DNA of 64,000 nt, from positions 11,085,553 through 11,149,552 of the forward strand of contig JASFXZ010000009.1 in assembly GCA_032209605.1 (NCBI GenBank). Reading direction: 5' to 3'. Origin of the DNA: Mactromeris polynyma. Its lineage: Eukaryota > Mollusca > Bivalvia > Venerida > Mactridae. The notes beneath the pieces are model-generated. The model was given only the letters and a program-made list of their open reading frames with translations, ran no database searches and was not told the origin of the DNA. Below, piece after piece: positions 22,143-34,110 of the stretch. A program made the translations under genes and the position numbers. The number at the start of each line of letters is the position of its first letter. The stretch's first letter is position 1.

Positions 22143-23780
22143 TCACGTCTCGCTCTCCGTCGGTCTCTGTTCATCTGTTTCTCTATCATTGTCTGTATCT
22201 CTTTCTTTCTCTTTGATTTCCTCTTTCTTCATCTCATCTTCCTTCTCGTTGTCATTTTCTTTGACCTTCAAGTATTCCTGGAGTCTCTGAAGTATTGGTA
22301 CGGGATTCGGTGAATCACCTATAAATTTAAATCCATTTCCTCCATCTTTTTTGAACTCCCATGCTGTTATATTCAATGTTTCCTCAGCAGAACATGTTTC
22401 TCTTGTCTTCATGAATTGGTCGACTCTATCTTTTTTGTCGCGAATGAAGTCTGAATCCGGTTCAAGGCCAGTATAATTTCGGTAATTTAAAGTGCAATGC
22501 AAAGATATCAAGTCCATAGCAATTTCGCCCATATCAGAGGGAGCACTACGACTATACAATACTCTTTTCAAACAAGTAAAAAAAAAACACTCTTTTTTTC
22601 CCTCATTAAATCTTTGCAAGTCTGTATAAATGTTGTATTTTTTCAGATAAAAATGTGCTAATTCTCTGTTCTTAAAGGAATTTTGTAAATCTGTTAACAT
22701 TTCGGAAACACATTCTTTCATATCGAGGCCTGGTTGTTGACATTTATCCACATGGTTGAAGAAGATTGTCTTGATAATGTAAGGATTGACTTTAAACTGT
22801 AGCGTGATTACTCTAAATATGTATGAATGCATGTATGACCACGTGCGTTCTAATAAAATTGTTATTAAGAATTTCAGTGTCATGTATGCATACCGGTGTT
22901 CGGATGTTGTTGATTTCATCAACGCCAACTCATGTGCGATGGTTGAAATTCTCCAACAACAATCGCTACAATGACTCCTACAATCACTCCCACTTTTCGG
23001 GAAAAGATATAAAGAATCCGTACTATCAGGTGGCAAGTCGATTGGTGTTAGACCGTCTTGTATTATATTTGTTCCATTTAGCTCGAAAACAGGATGAAAG
23101 TCAACGTCGATATCTCTAAGTACATATGGGTTAGGTAACAATGAACATTGTTTGGATCTAGTAGACATAAAATCCTTTCCGAAGCAGGATTTGTAATTAT
23201 CTGTCGTTATTTGAACTTTCGGAGTCCATCGAAACTGCAACGGTGAGCACTCCTGATTTAAGTGACTTATTGTTAGGTGTCCTGTTTTCAAGTATACCGT
23301 ACAGGCAGAACATCCCTCCCCAACTCTATTTAACATTTTTCCATGTCTACAAAAATTACGCTCGCATCTTGTTGTTACACATTTCATCATATTTGCAATC
23401 ATCGATATAGTGCAAGAAACTGTAAGGTACTTCTTATCATCAGAGCCAAAGTTTGGGTCTCCTACATCGTACTCTAATTTCATGTATCCTGGACACGAAT
23501 GTTTAAATCGTAAATGTCCAATACCCGGCCACTCGCGTATCACAGCGAGATAGTCGAACTCGATTTTACTTCCTGTTCTCAGTAGCCTCGTTTTTTCTTC
23601 CATACTTCCTCCACGAACAAAGCGACTTACACAAATATTTGGATAATCTTCGTGCATGTAATCAACAAGCCGATTTAACATTATATCCACCGCTTCTGCT
23701 ATATCTTTACACTCATCATTCTGAAAATCCCAACACTCGGTTTCTTTAACTGCATTACACAATATTTCCATATTGTACAT
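22143..23780 (-). CDS. cGAS-like receptor (cGLR), copy 2
   Basis: 545 residues, intronless, ATG at 23780. GGS at 57-59, Glu74 and Asp76 in EFDY, Asp227 in VDFHPVFE, Mab-21 helical domain from WRIS at 276. The loop from GGS to EFD is shortest here (15 residues against 21 and 26). First Cys cluster at 134, 139, 144, 157, 160; second at 267, 271, 274, 275. Diverges from copies 3 and 4 mainly between residues 140 and 270. No frameshift or stop, so probably active. Confidence 0.9.
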   Translation of the reverse strand: MYNMEILCNAVKETECWDFQNDECKDIAEAVDIMLNRLVDYMHEDYPNICVSRFVRGGSMEEKTRLLRTGSKIEFDYLAVIREWPGIGHLRFKHSCPGYMKLEYDVGDPNFGSDDKKYLTVSCTISMIANMMKCVTTRCERNFCRHGKMLNRVGEGCSACTVYLKTGHLTISHLNQECSPLQFRWTPKVQITTDNYKSCFGKDFMSTRSKQCSLLPNPYVLRDIDVDFHPVFELNGTNIIQDGLTPIDLPPDSTDSLYLFPKSGSDCRSHCSDCCWRISTIAHELALMKSTTSEHRYAYMTLKFLITILLERTWSYMHSYIFRVITLQFKVNPYIIKTIFFNHVDKCQQPGLDMKECVSEMLTDLQNSFKNRELAHFYLKKYNIYTDLQRFNEGKKECFFFTCLKRVLYSRSAPSDMGEIAMDLISLHCTLNYRNYTGLEPDSDFIRDKKDRVDQFMKTRETCSAEETLNITAWEFKKDGGNGFKFIGDSPNPVPILQRLQEYLKVKENDNEKEDEMKKEEIKEKERDTDNDRETDEQRPTESET

Positions 23781-24150
23781 CCAAATTGTCTACAATGTTA
23801 GTAGAAGACGTTCACCAGTCTTGTTATGGAGTACACTTTTGCAAAATTTATCGCTGTACTTTGAACATTGATAATTTCACTTGGTATCATAGTTATGACC
23901 TTTTCGTACATATACATAGTAAAGTATGGAATGCCGTTTGACTGTTTGCCAACTGTTATGATATCAAATATTTATACAAGTGATACCCCTAACTACAATT
24001 ATAGATATCACCACGGACATATATACGGCCATATAAACCGTGGATTGGAAACGTCCTACTATGTGTGTTTAGATTTGTTTGAACTCTCATATTAAAATAG
24101 ATCACACGGTAATTACATGGGCATTTTAGTGATAATCAACAGAGCCATTG
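23781..24150. promoter_or_regulatory. Conserved upstream block of cGLR copy 2, first part
   Basis: Matches the block upstream of the other copies up to AATCAACAGAGCCA, with TACTAAC before the ATG again. Confidence 0.45.
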
Positions 24151-25037
24151 CAGATCGGAAAAAATGCAGAATGATTTGAATGGTAATCATTTAACAATTC
24201 CAATTTTCGTGCATATATATTAAGAATCACTCGGTATATGGGATAACGTGTTTGTAAACAAAACAACCCGATTCCGCGCATGCGCAGTTAACTGGTGGGC
24301 AAAAGGGTAAAAGGCGGCGGCGCCGTACTATACAACTACTAGTAATATGGAAATTAGACTCTGAAAATGAGCATTTTTTGGTTCGAAAAACACGTATTTC
24401 AATTCTCATTTTTACATATGTGCATCAAATCGATACCAGATCAAAGGCTTCCAAAAATAAAATAAAAAAAATTCTGCATCAGAATGTGACTTTGAAAATG
24501 AGCACATTTTACGACAATTCGTTTAGGTTCGAAAAACACGGCTGTTGGTATTAGCATTCGTATTAATCAATTTATCTGCATAAAGTTGGTACCAAATGAA
24601 AGATAATGCACCCAGCTTTCTAATAATGTAAAATATTGAAGTGTGCGAGTTTTCCGAAAATGATTTTTTAGTATAACTTTGACTTTTCTGTATGACATAA
24701 TAATGTGTATAGGTTACACATCTGGACTGAAAGAATACACAGATATTAATATTATCATAAACTTAATTGGTTTTTGCATTTATAAGTCATACTTTGTCAC
24801 TGAAAGGAGAACAAAACAAGGAAGTATTAAAAACCTGTTTAAGAAAGAATAACAGCTGGCAATAAACATCCTTAAAACACAATAAAGGCGATCTCTACTA
24901 TACAAAAGTTTCATACTTACATCATTTAATGATATATAAAATCGTACAAAATTATCATATTCTCTTCTTTTTGCTTACCTCTCTTAAATGACGAATGTAA
25001 GATGCAACACGTTTATGTGAGTGTGTGAAATACTGAA
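24151..25037. other. Unit-2-specific segment
   Basis: About 890 bp not in the other units. Contains two diverged copies (about 24355 and 24488) of a 130-bp stretch with TGAAAATGAGCA and GGTTCGAAAAACACG. No gene seen. Confidence 0.45.
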
Positions 25038-25680
25038 ATTGTGGATTGGAAACGTCCTACAGTGTGTGTTTAGATTTGTTTGAACTCCCGCGATCGGCGA
25101 GATAAACTTCCGAGATCAAACCCACGATAAAAAATGTGTGATGTCGGCCATTTTGTTCCTGAATCGATAGAAGTTGACATTTTGATCCGCCGTAATCGTC
25201 ATATTAAAAGCTTTCTAAAGTCTTAATTCATTCAATTTTACATTACGATATTTAGACAATTAAGAATAACATAGATCAAAGGGTAATTACATGGACATTT
25301 AAGCGATAATCAACAGCCAGGGACAGACAGAATTGAACGGAGATTGCCGACTATCGCCGATCGATAAATCGGTTTTAATTCGGGATACCCGACTGAGCGC
25401 GCTAAGGATTGTGGTAAATTATTTCTCGTTATCGTTTTCACCAATATCAGCCTGTTTCGAATCAATGTTTAATGTGTCCGTGATATCACTAAACTTCGAT
25501 TAGTGGCATTAGTTTTATTACGTTAAAGATGTACATGTACATGTATTTACATTAACGTTGTTGCATATTTGATAAGGTATGCCTTTCTAAAAACTGGACG
25601 ATTTGAACAATCTGAGTCACCTGACTGACTTAATGTAATGTTGGTAAAACACGAATGCTCCTCGCCAACCCGACAAAGAC
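25038..25680. repeat. Upstream block of unit 2, second part, overlapping the first
   Basis: Starts again at GTGGATTGGAAACGTCCTAC, which is already present at 24043, so about 55 bp of the block is duplicated on both sides of the unit-2-specific segment. The rest matches 33590-34110. Confidence 0.55.
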
Positions 25681-25735
25681 CTGTGCTACAAAGGACCCGA
25701 ACTCCATCCCCTATCTGGACTGGTAATTGCGGTAA
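25680..25735 (+). pseudogene. LINE ORF1 tail relic (unit 2)
   Basis: Same CTATCTGGACTGGTAATTGC sequence as at 9990, 34165 and 61378. Confidence 0.5.
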
Positions 25736-25815
25736 GCACCCCCCTAAATCACAGGAAAGTCACGCTAATTAACATCGATTGGTGTTCGGCTGTTGGTAAA
25801 CTTTACTTCTGGTGA

Positions 25816-25980
25816 CAGGGAATTCCAGTCTCTGATGGTCCAAGGCAGAAAACTGTTCTTATAGTGTTCGTGGTTGGCATGGAGCCCAATCAATGCATAG
25901 CTGTGTCTTCTAGTGTCATGGTAGGGAGTTGGAATAATATACTCCGGAATTTCGACTGGAGAAACATTATTGAATGTCTC
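25816..25980 (-). pseudogene. LINE RT C-terminal relic (unit 2/3 border), deleted form
   Basis: Minus strand matches 34590-34740, but the last part with the stop and about 310 bp of the following spacer are deleted; a second deletion joins it to GAATGCAATGATTC at about 25988. Confidence 0.6.
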
Positions 25981-26353
25981 TGCATTGAATGCAATGATTC
26001 TTTATAAGTGGAATTAAATAGCATATGCAACAACACAAAATATTGCCTGAAAACAGCATAAAACAATTTGCAAGCACAATACACTCAACAAAATTCCTAA
26101 TCGGTCACTTTATATTGTATTATTATTTTTCTAATAATGCATGTATTCACACAAAATTTCACATACCGATATTTGAACAGGTAATGCAGCGAATTATTGA
26201 TTTTTTTTAGCTGGCTCGCTATGAAATTAATCGTATTAGGCGTATTGACGTTTATAGCACGTTTTGCACGTGCGGGGCATGGACACATATTTGCACGTGT
26301 TCGTGTACACTTTTGTCATTGCTGATGAAAATCCTTTTTGAAAAACACAAAAC
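25981..26353. other. Unit-3 left edge with inserted DNA
   Basis: Unit sequence to about 26090 (AAGCACAATA), then about 440 bp absent from the other units, holding the transposase exon below. No TIR recognised. Confidence 0.45.
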
Positions 26354-26425
26354 ATGGTGAGAATGACTGAAGAAGAACGCGCCCGAGCCGTCGGAATGAT
26401 ACAGGCCGGCACTCATTTACGACAG
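26354..26425 (+). pseudogene. Transposase N-terminal helix-turn-helix exon (Tc1/mariner-like)
   Basis: 24 codons from ATG: starts MVRMTEEERARAVGMIQAG and ends THLRQ, then donor GTGGGT. An acceptor TTATTTCAG at 26509-26517 resumes with VARTNVPRS. Spliced, this reads like the first helices of a Tc1/mariner-type homeodomain-like DNA-binding domain. It is cut after a few codons because unit sequence (CCAAGGTCGTATTCA) follows. Confidence 0.5.
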
Positions 26426-26530
26426 GTGGGTTTTATTTTTTGAAATTTCATAAGAATATTGACATTATTTGTTTGTAGCCATTATATTGGTGGTTATTTC
26501 CGTTCAACTTATTTCAGGTGGCAAGAACCA

Positions 26531-27290
26531 ATGTTCCAAGGTCGTATTCACAAGATACACACATACACATGTACACAAATGAATGATTCAGTCGTGCAGG
26601 AAATGCCACACGTATATATAACGTGAATTTATATTGCATTGTTTGGGAGGTATGTTTGTTGTAGTGGATATTCAGTATAAATTCTGTAAAGCACAAAACG
26701 AAGAGTTTCCCAATAATACTAAGTTTATTTAATGATGTCAAGTAATGTTATGATCTTACAATGATGCTTGCAGTATAAATGATTAGAATGACATAATGAG
26801 AATATAATGCGATATAATTATGAATGCGATGACATTCATGGACTAGAGTTTGAATTAATATAAATCGAGAATTATAAACAAATATACATATTTCAATAAA
26901 GTTACACTCGATAATTACTATTCTTGCCCATATATGTCCTAATTCAAACTTGTATTGGTATATACTGTCTAACAAGGTTTCGGCTTTATGAAATAATTTT
27001 CGACAAAATGTGTGTCTGTTTTAATTATACCATACTAGCTTCACCAGTCACTATCACCACCAGGACAATAACATCGAATATAAAGTGATAAATACATCTG
27101 CACATCATTTGTATACATGTATATTGCTAAATTTTGAAATAGTTGATCTGCGGAAAAACTTGATTTACTTAAGCGTGAGGTACCAATATAAACGTCAGTT
27201 TTAAAGTATCAATATGAATGTATTTTCACCAATATGAGCTTATTTCAAAAATATTTCAATATAATTTAAGTATTGTATAGATGGACAGAC
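26531..27290. repeat. Conserved non-coding part of the duplicated unit (copy 3)
   Basis: Over 95 percent alike by eye to 2740-3489. No gene. Confidence 0.7.
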
Positions 27291-27984
27291 ATTCTTAAAT
27301 TATAGTTACAACACACACAACACACACATGCACATATACACACATATATAAATGCATATACATAAAGACATGTATGAGTTGAATTAAATTGAACATACAC
27401 ATATACACATGTACTAACAAATACAAACACTCATATGATACGCAACACATACATACGTACACATGTATACATGTACACATATACATACATATACGTACAT
27501 CTAAACATACATATTCACATACATACGTCAACTAAAGTAGCTAATTAAGCATATAATCGTAATGATCTTCAGGTTACAAATACGAAACATATTGCGGAGT
27601 GCCTGCAAAATAATATATAAAAATACTTAGACCATCAGTACGCAAGTTTAACCAATGAGGTTGATAACGAGAATAATCTCAATGCGTCCCCTTCAACTTC
27701 AGTTGCTAAATTTAGCAGATAGTCACATTGCTCAGTAGGGGAGAGAGCCGCGAACGAGTTGAACTCAGAATGACCATGTGTACGTGTACACATATTATAT
27801 TTGGTGTTATAGTAAAATCTGCCGAAATGAATAGATAATCTTGTTTATAGAATATATTTTGACGGTATCCAAAAAAAAAATACTGATGCAATATTGTGAA
27901 AGTAGTTCTAAGATAATGACTTATACAGAATGTAAAATAGTATGAAGATGTAAAACATGTTTTTTGTATGACAAACTGTAAAAG
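27291..27984. repeat. CA/TA-rich tract and unit spacer (copy 3)
   Basis: CA-rich part 27300-27540, then spacer as in 3771-4200. Confidence 0.65.
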
Positions 27985-28600
27985 ATCATAATTTACACAC
28001 AATGAAAAACCACATCAGAAGATTATAATTTACACACAATGAAAAACCACATCAGAAGATTATAATTTACACACAATGAAAAACAACATCAGAAGATTAT
28101 AATTTACACACAATGAAAAACCACATCAGAAGATTATAATTTAAACACAATGAAAAACAACATCGGAAGATTATAATTTACACACAATGAAAAACCACAT
28201 CAGAAGATCGTAATTTACACACAATGAAAAACCACATCAGAAGATTATAATTTACACACAATGAAAAACCACATCAGAAGATTATAATTTACACACAATG
28301 AAAAACCACATCAGAAGATCATAATTTACACACAATGAAAAACAACATTAGATCATAATTTACACACAATGAAAAACCACATCAGAAGATCATAATTTAC
28401 ACACAATGAAAAACCACATCAGAAGATCATAATTTACACACAATGAAAGACAACATCAGAAATTCATAATTTACACACAATGAAAAACCACATCAGAAGA
28501 TCATAATTTACACACAATGAAAAACCACATCAGATGATCATAATTTACACACAATGAAAAACCACATCAGATGATCATAATTTACACAGAATGAAAAACC
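27985..28600. repeat. 37-bp satellite array (unit 3)
   Basis: About 16 monomers, the same type as at 4201-5340 but about half the number. Confidence 0.9.
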
Positions 28601-28604
28601 ACAT

Positions 28605-30025
28605 ATGATCATAATAGAGCGCGTGTATATAATACTTAATAATACAGTAGAACACGTCTATATCAGACTTAATGATAAAGTAGAACACGTCTATATCATA
28701 CTTAATAATACAGTAGAACACGTCTATATCATACTTAATAATACAGTAAAACACGTCTATATCAGACTTTATAATACAGTAAAACACGTCTATTTTATAC
28801 TTAATAATACAGTAGAACACGTCTATATCATACTTAATAATACAGTAAAACACGTCTATATCATACTTAATAATACAGTAGAACACGTCTATATCATACT
28901 TAATAATACAGTATAACACGTCTATATCATACTTAATAATACAGTAGAACACGTCTATATCATACTTAATAATACAGTAAAACACGTCTATATCATACTT
29001 AATAATACAGTAGAACACGTCTATATCATACTTAATAATACAGTATAACACGTCTATATCAGACTTTATAATACAGTAGAACACGTCTATATCATACTTA
29101 ATAATACAGTAGAACACGTCTATATCAGACTTGATAATACAGTAAAACACGTCTATATCAGACTTGATAATACAGTAAAACACGTCCATATCAGACTTGA
29201 TAATACAGTAAAACACGTCTATATCAGACTTGATAATACAGTAAAACACGTCTATATCAGACTTGATAATACAGTAAAACACGTCTATATCAGACTTGAT
29301 AATACAGTAAAACACGTCTATATCAGACTTGATAATACAGTAGAACACGTCTATATCAGACTTGATAATACAGTAAAACACGTCTATACCACACTTAATA
29401 ATTCAGTAGAACACGTCTATACCACACTTAATAATTCAGTAGAACGCGTCTATACCAGACTTAATAATACAGTAGAGGGCATCTATATCACACTTAATAA
29501 TACAGTAGAACGCGTCTATATCACACGTTTTAATACAGTAGAACACGTCTATATCACACCTAAAAATACAGTAAATCACGTCTTTATCACACTTAATAAT
29601 ACAGTAGAGCGCGTCTAAATCACACTTAAAAATACATTAGAATACGTCTATATCACGCGTTATAATACAATAGAGCGCATCTATGTCACACTTAATAATA
29701 CAGTAGAACGCGTCTATATCACACTTAATAATACAGTAGAGGGCATCTATATCACACTTAATAATACAGTAAAACACGTCTATATCATACTGAATAATAC
29801 AGTAGAACACGTCTATATCACACCTAAAAATACAGTAGAACGCGTCTATCTCATAGTGAATAATACAGTAGAACGCGTCTATCTCATAGTGAATAATACA
29901 GTAGAATGCGTCTATACCACACTTAATAATACAGTAGAACACGTCTTTATCATACTTAATAATACAGTAGAACACGTCTATATCCAACTAAAATTTCAGT
30001 AGAACGTGTCTATATCACACTTCAG
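28605..30025. repeat. 33-bp satellite array (unit 3), longest
   Basis: About 43 monomers. The minus frame is open for 268 codons as an 11-residue repeat. Identity between adjacent monomers is highest in 29100-29380, which suggests recent local amplification. Confidence 0.9.
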
Positions 30026-30604
30026 GTAAGCAGTTAATCATTGGCATAATGTCTGCGATAAATTAAAAAGTTGTTGTTTCAATCTATATGATAATGGGAA
30101 AAGTCAGAAATATTCGAAAAAAAAATCAAAAACGATTTCTTGAGCGGGACATTTGTGTCATAAGATATCTAAAATAAGAAATATTTCATGCGAACATAAA
30201 AATATTGACTAAGTCAGAAAACACAAATATCAGTTGGCCGTCATATTGACTTAAATGAAAATTGATGTAATTGGAATTTGCCATTTTGCTTATTTCTTTC
30301 AAAAGTATGATTTATTTATGGCAAATAAAGTTCATTGTAGATGTAAAAATTTGACATTGTTAACAAATTATGTCACTTCCAAGACTTAATCAAACATTTT
30401 TTTAATATTTTGAAATATTTTAGTGAATTACCTCGCTTTATAAAAAAATACATAGTTTTTACCCTAAATGCAATAAATGCCAAAAATATGGCCATGTTAT
30501 CAATAAATGTAGAAATACTGTTGTATGCCCCCACTGTGCAGGTAACCACAATCGTCATGAATGTACAGCACATTTTATATATATAGAAGGGAAATCACTT
30601 AATG
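30026..30604. other. Spacer between satellite blocks (copy 3)
   Basis: Same spacer as 6119-6694, with a better preserved zinc-knuckle relic. Confidence 0.6.
30460..30570 (+). pseudogene. Gag-like double zinc-knuckle relic (unit 3)
   Basis: Open frame through CNKCQKYGHVINKC (a C-x2-C-x4-H-x4-C knuckle) and CPHCAGNHNRHEC, the paired knuckle pattern of jockey/I-type LINE ORF1 proteins. A stop lies 33 nt upstream and satellite follows, so it is a short orphan fragment. Best kept of three copies. Confidence 0.6.
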
Positions 30605-30960
30605 TTACTATCACACTTAATAATACAGTAGAACACGTCTATATCACACTTAATAATACAGTAGAACACGTCTCACACTTCATAATGTACAGTAGAACAC
30701 GTCTATATCACACTTCATAATGTACAGTAGAACACGTCTATATCACACTTCATAATGTACAGTAGAACACGTCTATATCACACTTCATAATGTACAGTAG
30801 AACACGTCTATATCACACTGCATAATGTACAGTAGAACACGTCTATATCACACTAAATAATACAGTAGAACACGTCTATATAACACTTCATTATGTACAG
30901 TAGAACACGTCTATATCACACTTCATAATGTACTGTAGAACACGTCTATATCACATTATG
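30605..30960. repeat. 33/35-bp satellite array (unit 3, right)
   Basis: About 10 monomers, mostly the 35-bp form, ending at the cGLR 3' flank. Confidence 0.88.
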
Positions 30961-31383
30961 TGACATTTTATTCTGTGCGGTGTCATGTATTTGCTTGATT
31001 TCAATGAATTGGCGGTATTTTGCACTGTTAATTAGTAGGAATATTACAGACATGTTGGACTAAATTTACTGTATACTTGGACAAGAGGAAAGAAGTTCTA
31101 ACGTCAGAATGATAAGAAATTTGTCTTTTTACTTTTGTATTCACTATAATAATAACATGTACTGTTCACCTCAGTGTTGCCTTTCTCTTCATTATTATTA
31201 ATAATCTATTAACTGTTGAAAGATAAATGCTTAGTTCAACCTCCGACGATTTATTTCAACTGATTTCTGTAATATATGACTTATTCCTATGTAGTTTTTT
31301 TATTCTTGTAGTGTTGTTAGACGATGTACATTGTACAAGTCTTAATAAAATGTCTGTTCAGTTGTGTTCTATTATTTATCTTT
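30961..31383 (-). promoter_or_regulatory. 3' flank of cGLR copy 3
   Basis: As copy 1; minus-strand AATAAA at about 31299-31304. Confidence 0.45.
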
Positions 31384-33003
31384 TCACGTCTCGCTCTCCG
31401 TCGGTCTCTGTTCATCTGTTTCTCTATCATTGTCTGTATCTCTTTCTTTCTCTTTGATTTCCTCTTTCTTCATCTCCTCTTCCTTCTCGTTGTCATTTTC
31501 TTTGACCTTCAAGTATTCATGGAGTCTCTGAAGTATTGGTACGGGATTCGGTGAATCAGCTATAAATTTATATTCATTTCCTCCATCTTTTTTTAACTCC
31601 CATACTGTTCTTTTCAATGTTTCCTCAGCAGAACATGTTTCTCTTGTCTTCATGAATTGGTCGACTCTATCTTTTTTGTCGCGAATGAAGTCTGAATCCG
31701 ATTCAATGCCAGTATAATTTCGGTAATTTAAAGTGCAATGCAAAGATATCAAGTCCATAGCAATTTCGTCCATATCAGAGGGAGCACTACGACTATACAA
31801 TACTCTTTTCAAGCAAGTAATAAAAAAACACTCTTTTTCTTCCTGATTAGTTGTATGCAAGTCTGTTAAAATATTGTATTTCAGATAAAAATGTTCTAAC
31901 TCACTTTTCTGAAAGGAATTTAGTAAATCTGTTAACATTTCGGAAACACATTCTTTCATATCGAGGCCTGGTTGTTGACATTTATCCACATGGTTGAAAA
32001 AGATTGTCTTGATAATGTAAGGATTGACTTTAAACTGTAGCGTGATTACTCTAAATATGTATAAATGCATGTATGACGACATGCGTTCTAATAAAATTGT
32101 TATTAAGAATTTCAGTGTCATGTATGCATACCGGTGTTCGGATGTTGTTGATTTAATCAACGCCAACTCATGTGCGATGGTTGAAATTCTCCAACAACAA
32201 TCCATACAATGATTCGAATCATAATTTGTACAGGCTTTCGGGAAAAGATATAAAGAATCCGTACTATCAGATGGCAAGTCGATTGGTTTTAGATCGTCTT
32301 GTATTATATTTGCTCGATTTAGCTCGAAAACAGGATGAAAGTCAACGACGATATCTATACTTCCACAATTAGGGCTAGGTAACAATGAACATTTTTTGGT
32401 TTCAGTACACATAAAATCCTTTCCGAGGCAGGATTTGTAATTATCTGTCGTTATGTGAACTTTCGGAATCCATAGAAACTGCCACATATTAACTATAAGA
32501 GTTCCTGTTTTCAAGTATACCGAACAGGCAGAACATCCCTCGCTAGCTCTATTGAACGTTTGTCTATGTGTACAAAAATTACGCTTGCATCTTGTTGTTA
32601 GACATTTCATCATATTTGCAATCATCGGTCTAGTGCAAGAAACTTTAAGGTACCTCTTATCATCAGAGCCAATGTTTGGGTCTCCAACATCGTACTCTAA
32701 TTTCATGTATCCTGGACACGAAGGTTTAAATCGTAAAGGTCCAATATCTGGCCACTTGCGTATCACAGCGAGATAATCGAACTCGACTTTCCTCTCTGTT
32801 CCCCATTGTCGGACTGTTCTCAGTAGCCTCGTTTTTTCTTCCATACTTCCTCCACGAACTAAGCGATTTACACAAAGATTTGGATAATCTTCGTGCATAT
32901 AAATAACAAGCCGGTTTAACATTATATCCACCGCTTCTGCTATATCTTTACACTCATCATTCTGAAAATCCCAACACTCGGTTTCTTTAACTGCATTACA
33001 CAA
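31384..33003 (-). CDS. cGAS-like receptor (cGLR), copy 3, start codon frameshifted
   Basis: Open frame for 539 codons with GGS, EFDY, VDFHPVFE and the WRIS domain intact. The usual ATG (at 33018-33020) is out of frame because one base is missing in the ATATTTCC word present in copies 1, 2 and 4. The first in-frame ATG is at 32920-32922, which would drop about 36 residues but keep the whole catalytic core. Either a recent pseudogene, an N-terminally shortened protein, or an assembly error. The second Cys cluster differs (ACTNYDSNHCMDCC). GGS to EFD loop is 21 residues. Confidence 0.8.
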   Translation of the reverse strand: MCNAVKETECWDFQNDECKDIAEAVDIMLNRLVIYMHEDYPNLCVNRLVRGGSMEEKTRLLRTVRQWGTERKVEFDYLAVIRKWPDIGPLRFKPSCPGYMKLEYDVGDPNIGSDDKRYLKVSCTRPMIANMMKCLTTRCKRNFCTHRQTFNRASEGCSACSVYLKTGTLIVNMWQFLWIPKVHITTDNYKSCLGKDFMCTETKKCSLLPSPNCGSIDIVVDFHPVFELNRANIIQDDLKPIDLPSDSTDSLYLFPKACTNYDSNHCMDCCWRISTIAHELALIKSTTSEHRYAYMTLKFLITILLERMSSYMHLYIFRVITLQFKVNPYIIKTIFFNHVDKCQQPGLDMKECVSEMLTDLLNSFQKSELEHFYLKYNILTDLHTTNQEEKECFFITCLKRVLYSRSAPSDMDEIAMDLISLHCTLNYRNYTGIESDSDFIRDKKDRVDQFMKTRETCSAEETLKRTVWELKKDGGNEYKFIADSPNPVPILQRLHEYLKVKENDNEKEEEMKKEEIKEKERDTDNDRETDEQRPTESET

Positions 33004-33234
33004 TATTCCATATTATGCATCCACCGTGTCTACAATGTTAGTAGAAAACGTTTACCAGTCTTGTTATGGAGTACACTTTTGCAAAACTTATCGCTGTACT
33101 TTGAACATTGATAATCTCACTTGGCATCATAGTTATGACCTTTTCGTACATATACATAGTACAGTATGGAATGCCGTTTTGACTGTTTGCCAAGTGTTAT
33201 CATATCAAATATTTATACAAGTGATACCCCTAAC
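33004..33234. promoter_or_regulatory. Upstream block of cGLR copy 3, proximal part
   Basis: Homologous to 23781-24000; ends in CCCCTAAC, the target of the MITE insertion. Confidence 0.45.
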
Positions 33235-33535
33235 CAGGCGCGTAGCTGAGCCCAAATTGACTTTACGCACTCTGCTAGGGGGGTCCTGGGGCATGCTCCC
33301 CCTGGGATTTTTTTTGTAATTGGAACGGTCTATGGTGTCTTTTCGAGTATATTTTACAACATAGAATGTGGTCCTATTTGACCGTGCAAAAGATATAAAG
33401 TATGCACATCACCCCCCTTAACTCCCAGTATACATTTTTATTGCGTTTTTCGCATTTGTTTCATTTTTATTTTTTCGACCTGTCTAAAATTATTTTACCC
33501 ACGTGCGTACGTGCGTAAGCCTAGCTACGCGCCTG
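33235..33535. mobile_element. hAT-type MITE, 301 bp
   Basis: Perfect 13-bp terminal inverted repeats CAGGCGCGTAGCT and AGCTACGCGCCTG, flanked on both sides by CCCCTAAC (33227-33234 and 33536-33543), an 8-bp target duplication. Copies 1, 2 and 4 have the empty site. TIR starting CAG and 8-bp duplication are hAT hallmarks. No coding capacity. Confidence 0.93.
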
Positions 33536-33543
33536 CCCCTAAC

Positions 33544-34110
33544 TACAATTATAGATTTCACCACGGACTTATATACGGACATATAAACCGTGGATTGGAA
33601 ACGTCCTACAGTGTGCGTTTAGATTTGTTTGAACTCTCGCGATCGGCGAGATAAACTTCCGAAATCAAAGTCTTAATTCATTCAATTTTACATTACGATA
33701 TTTAGACAATTAAGAATTACATACAATGTAGATCAAAAGGTAATTACATGGACATTTAAGTGATAATCAACAGCCAGGGACAGACGGAATTGAACGGAGA
33801 TTGCCGATTATCGCCGATCGATAAATCGGTTTTAATTCGGGATACCCGACTGAGCGCGCTAAGGATTGTAGTAAATTATTTCTCGTTATCGTTTCACCAA
33901 TATCAGCCTGTTTCGAATCAATGTTTAATGTGTCCGTGATATCACTAAACTTCGATTAGTGGCATTAGTTTTATTACGTTAAAGATGTACATGTACATGT
34001 ATTTACATTAACGTTGTTGCATATTTGATAAGGTATGCCTTTCTAAAAACTGGACGATTTGAACAATCTGAGTCACCTGACTGACTTAATGTAATGTTGG
34101 TAAAACACGA
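33544..34110. promoter_or_regulatory. Upstream block of cGLR copy 3, distal part
   Basis: Continues the block after the MITE; shares TCGCCGATCGATAAATCGG and TTACATTAACGTTGTTGC with units 1 and 2. No gene seen. Confidence 0.45.

Noticed and set aside
28575..29381. 268-codon open frame of 11-residue repeats
   Set aside because: Produced by a 33-bp satellite; the opposite strand is equally open and monomer changes show no coding constraint.
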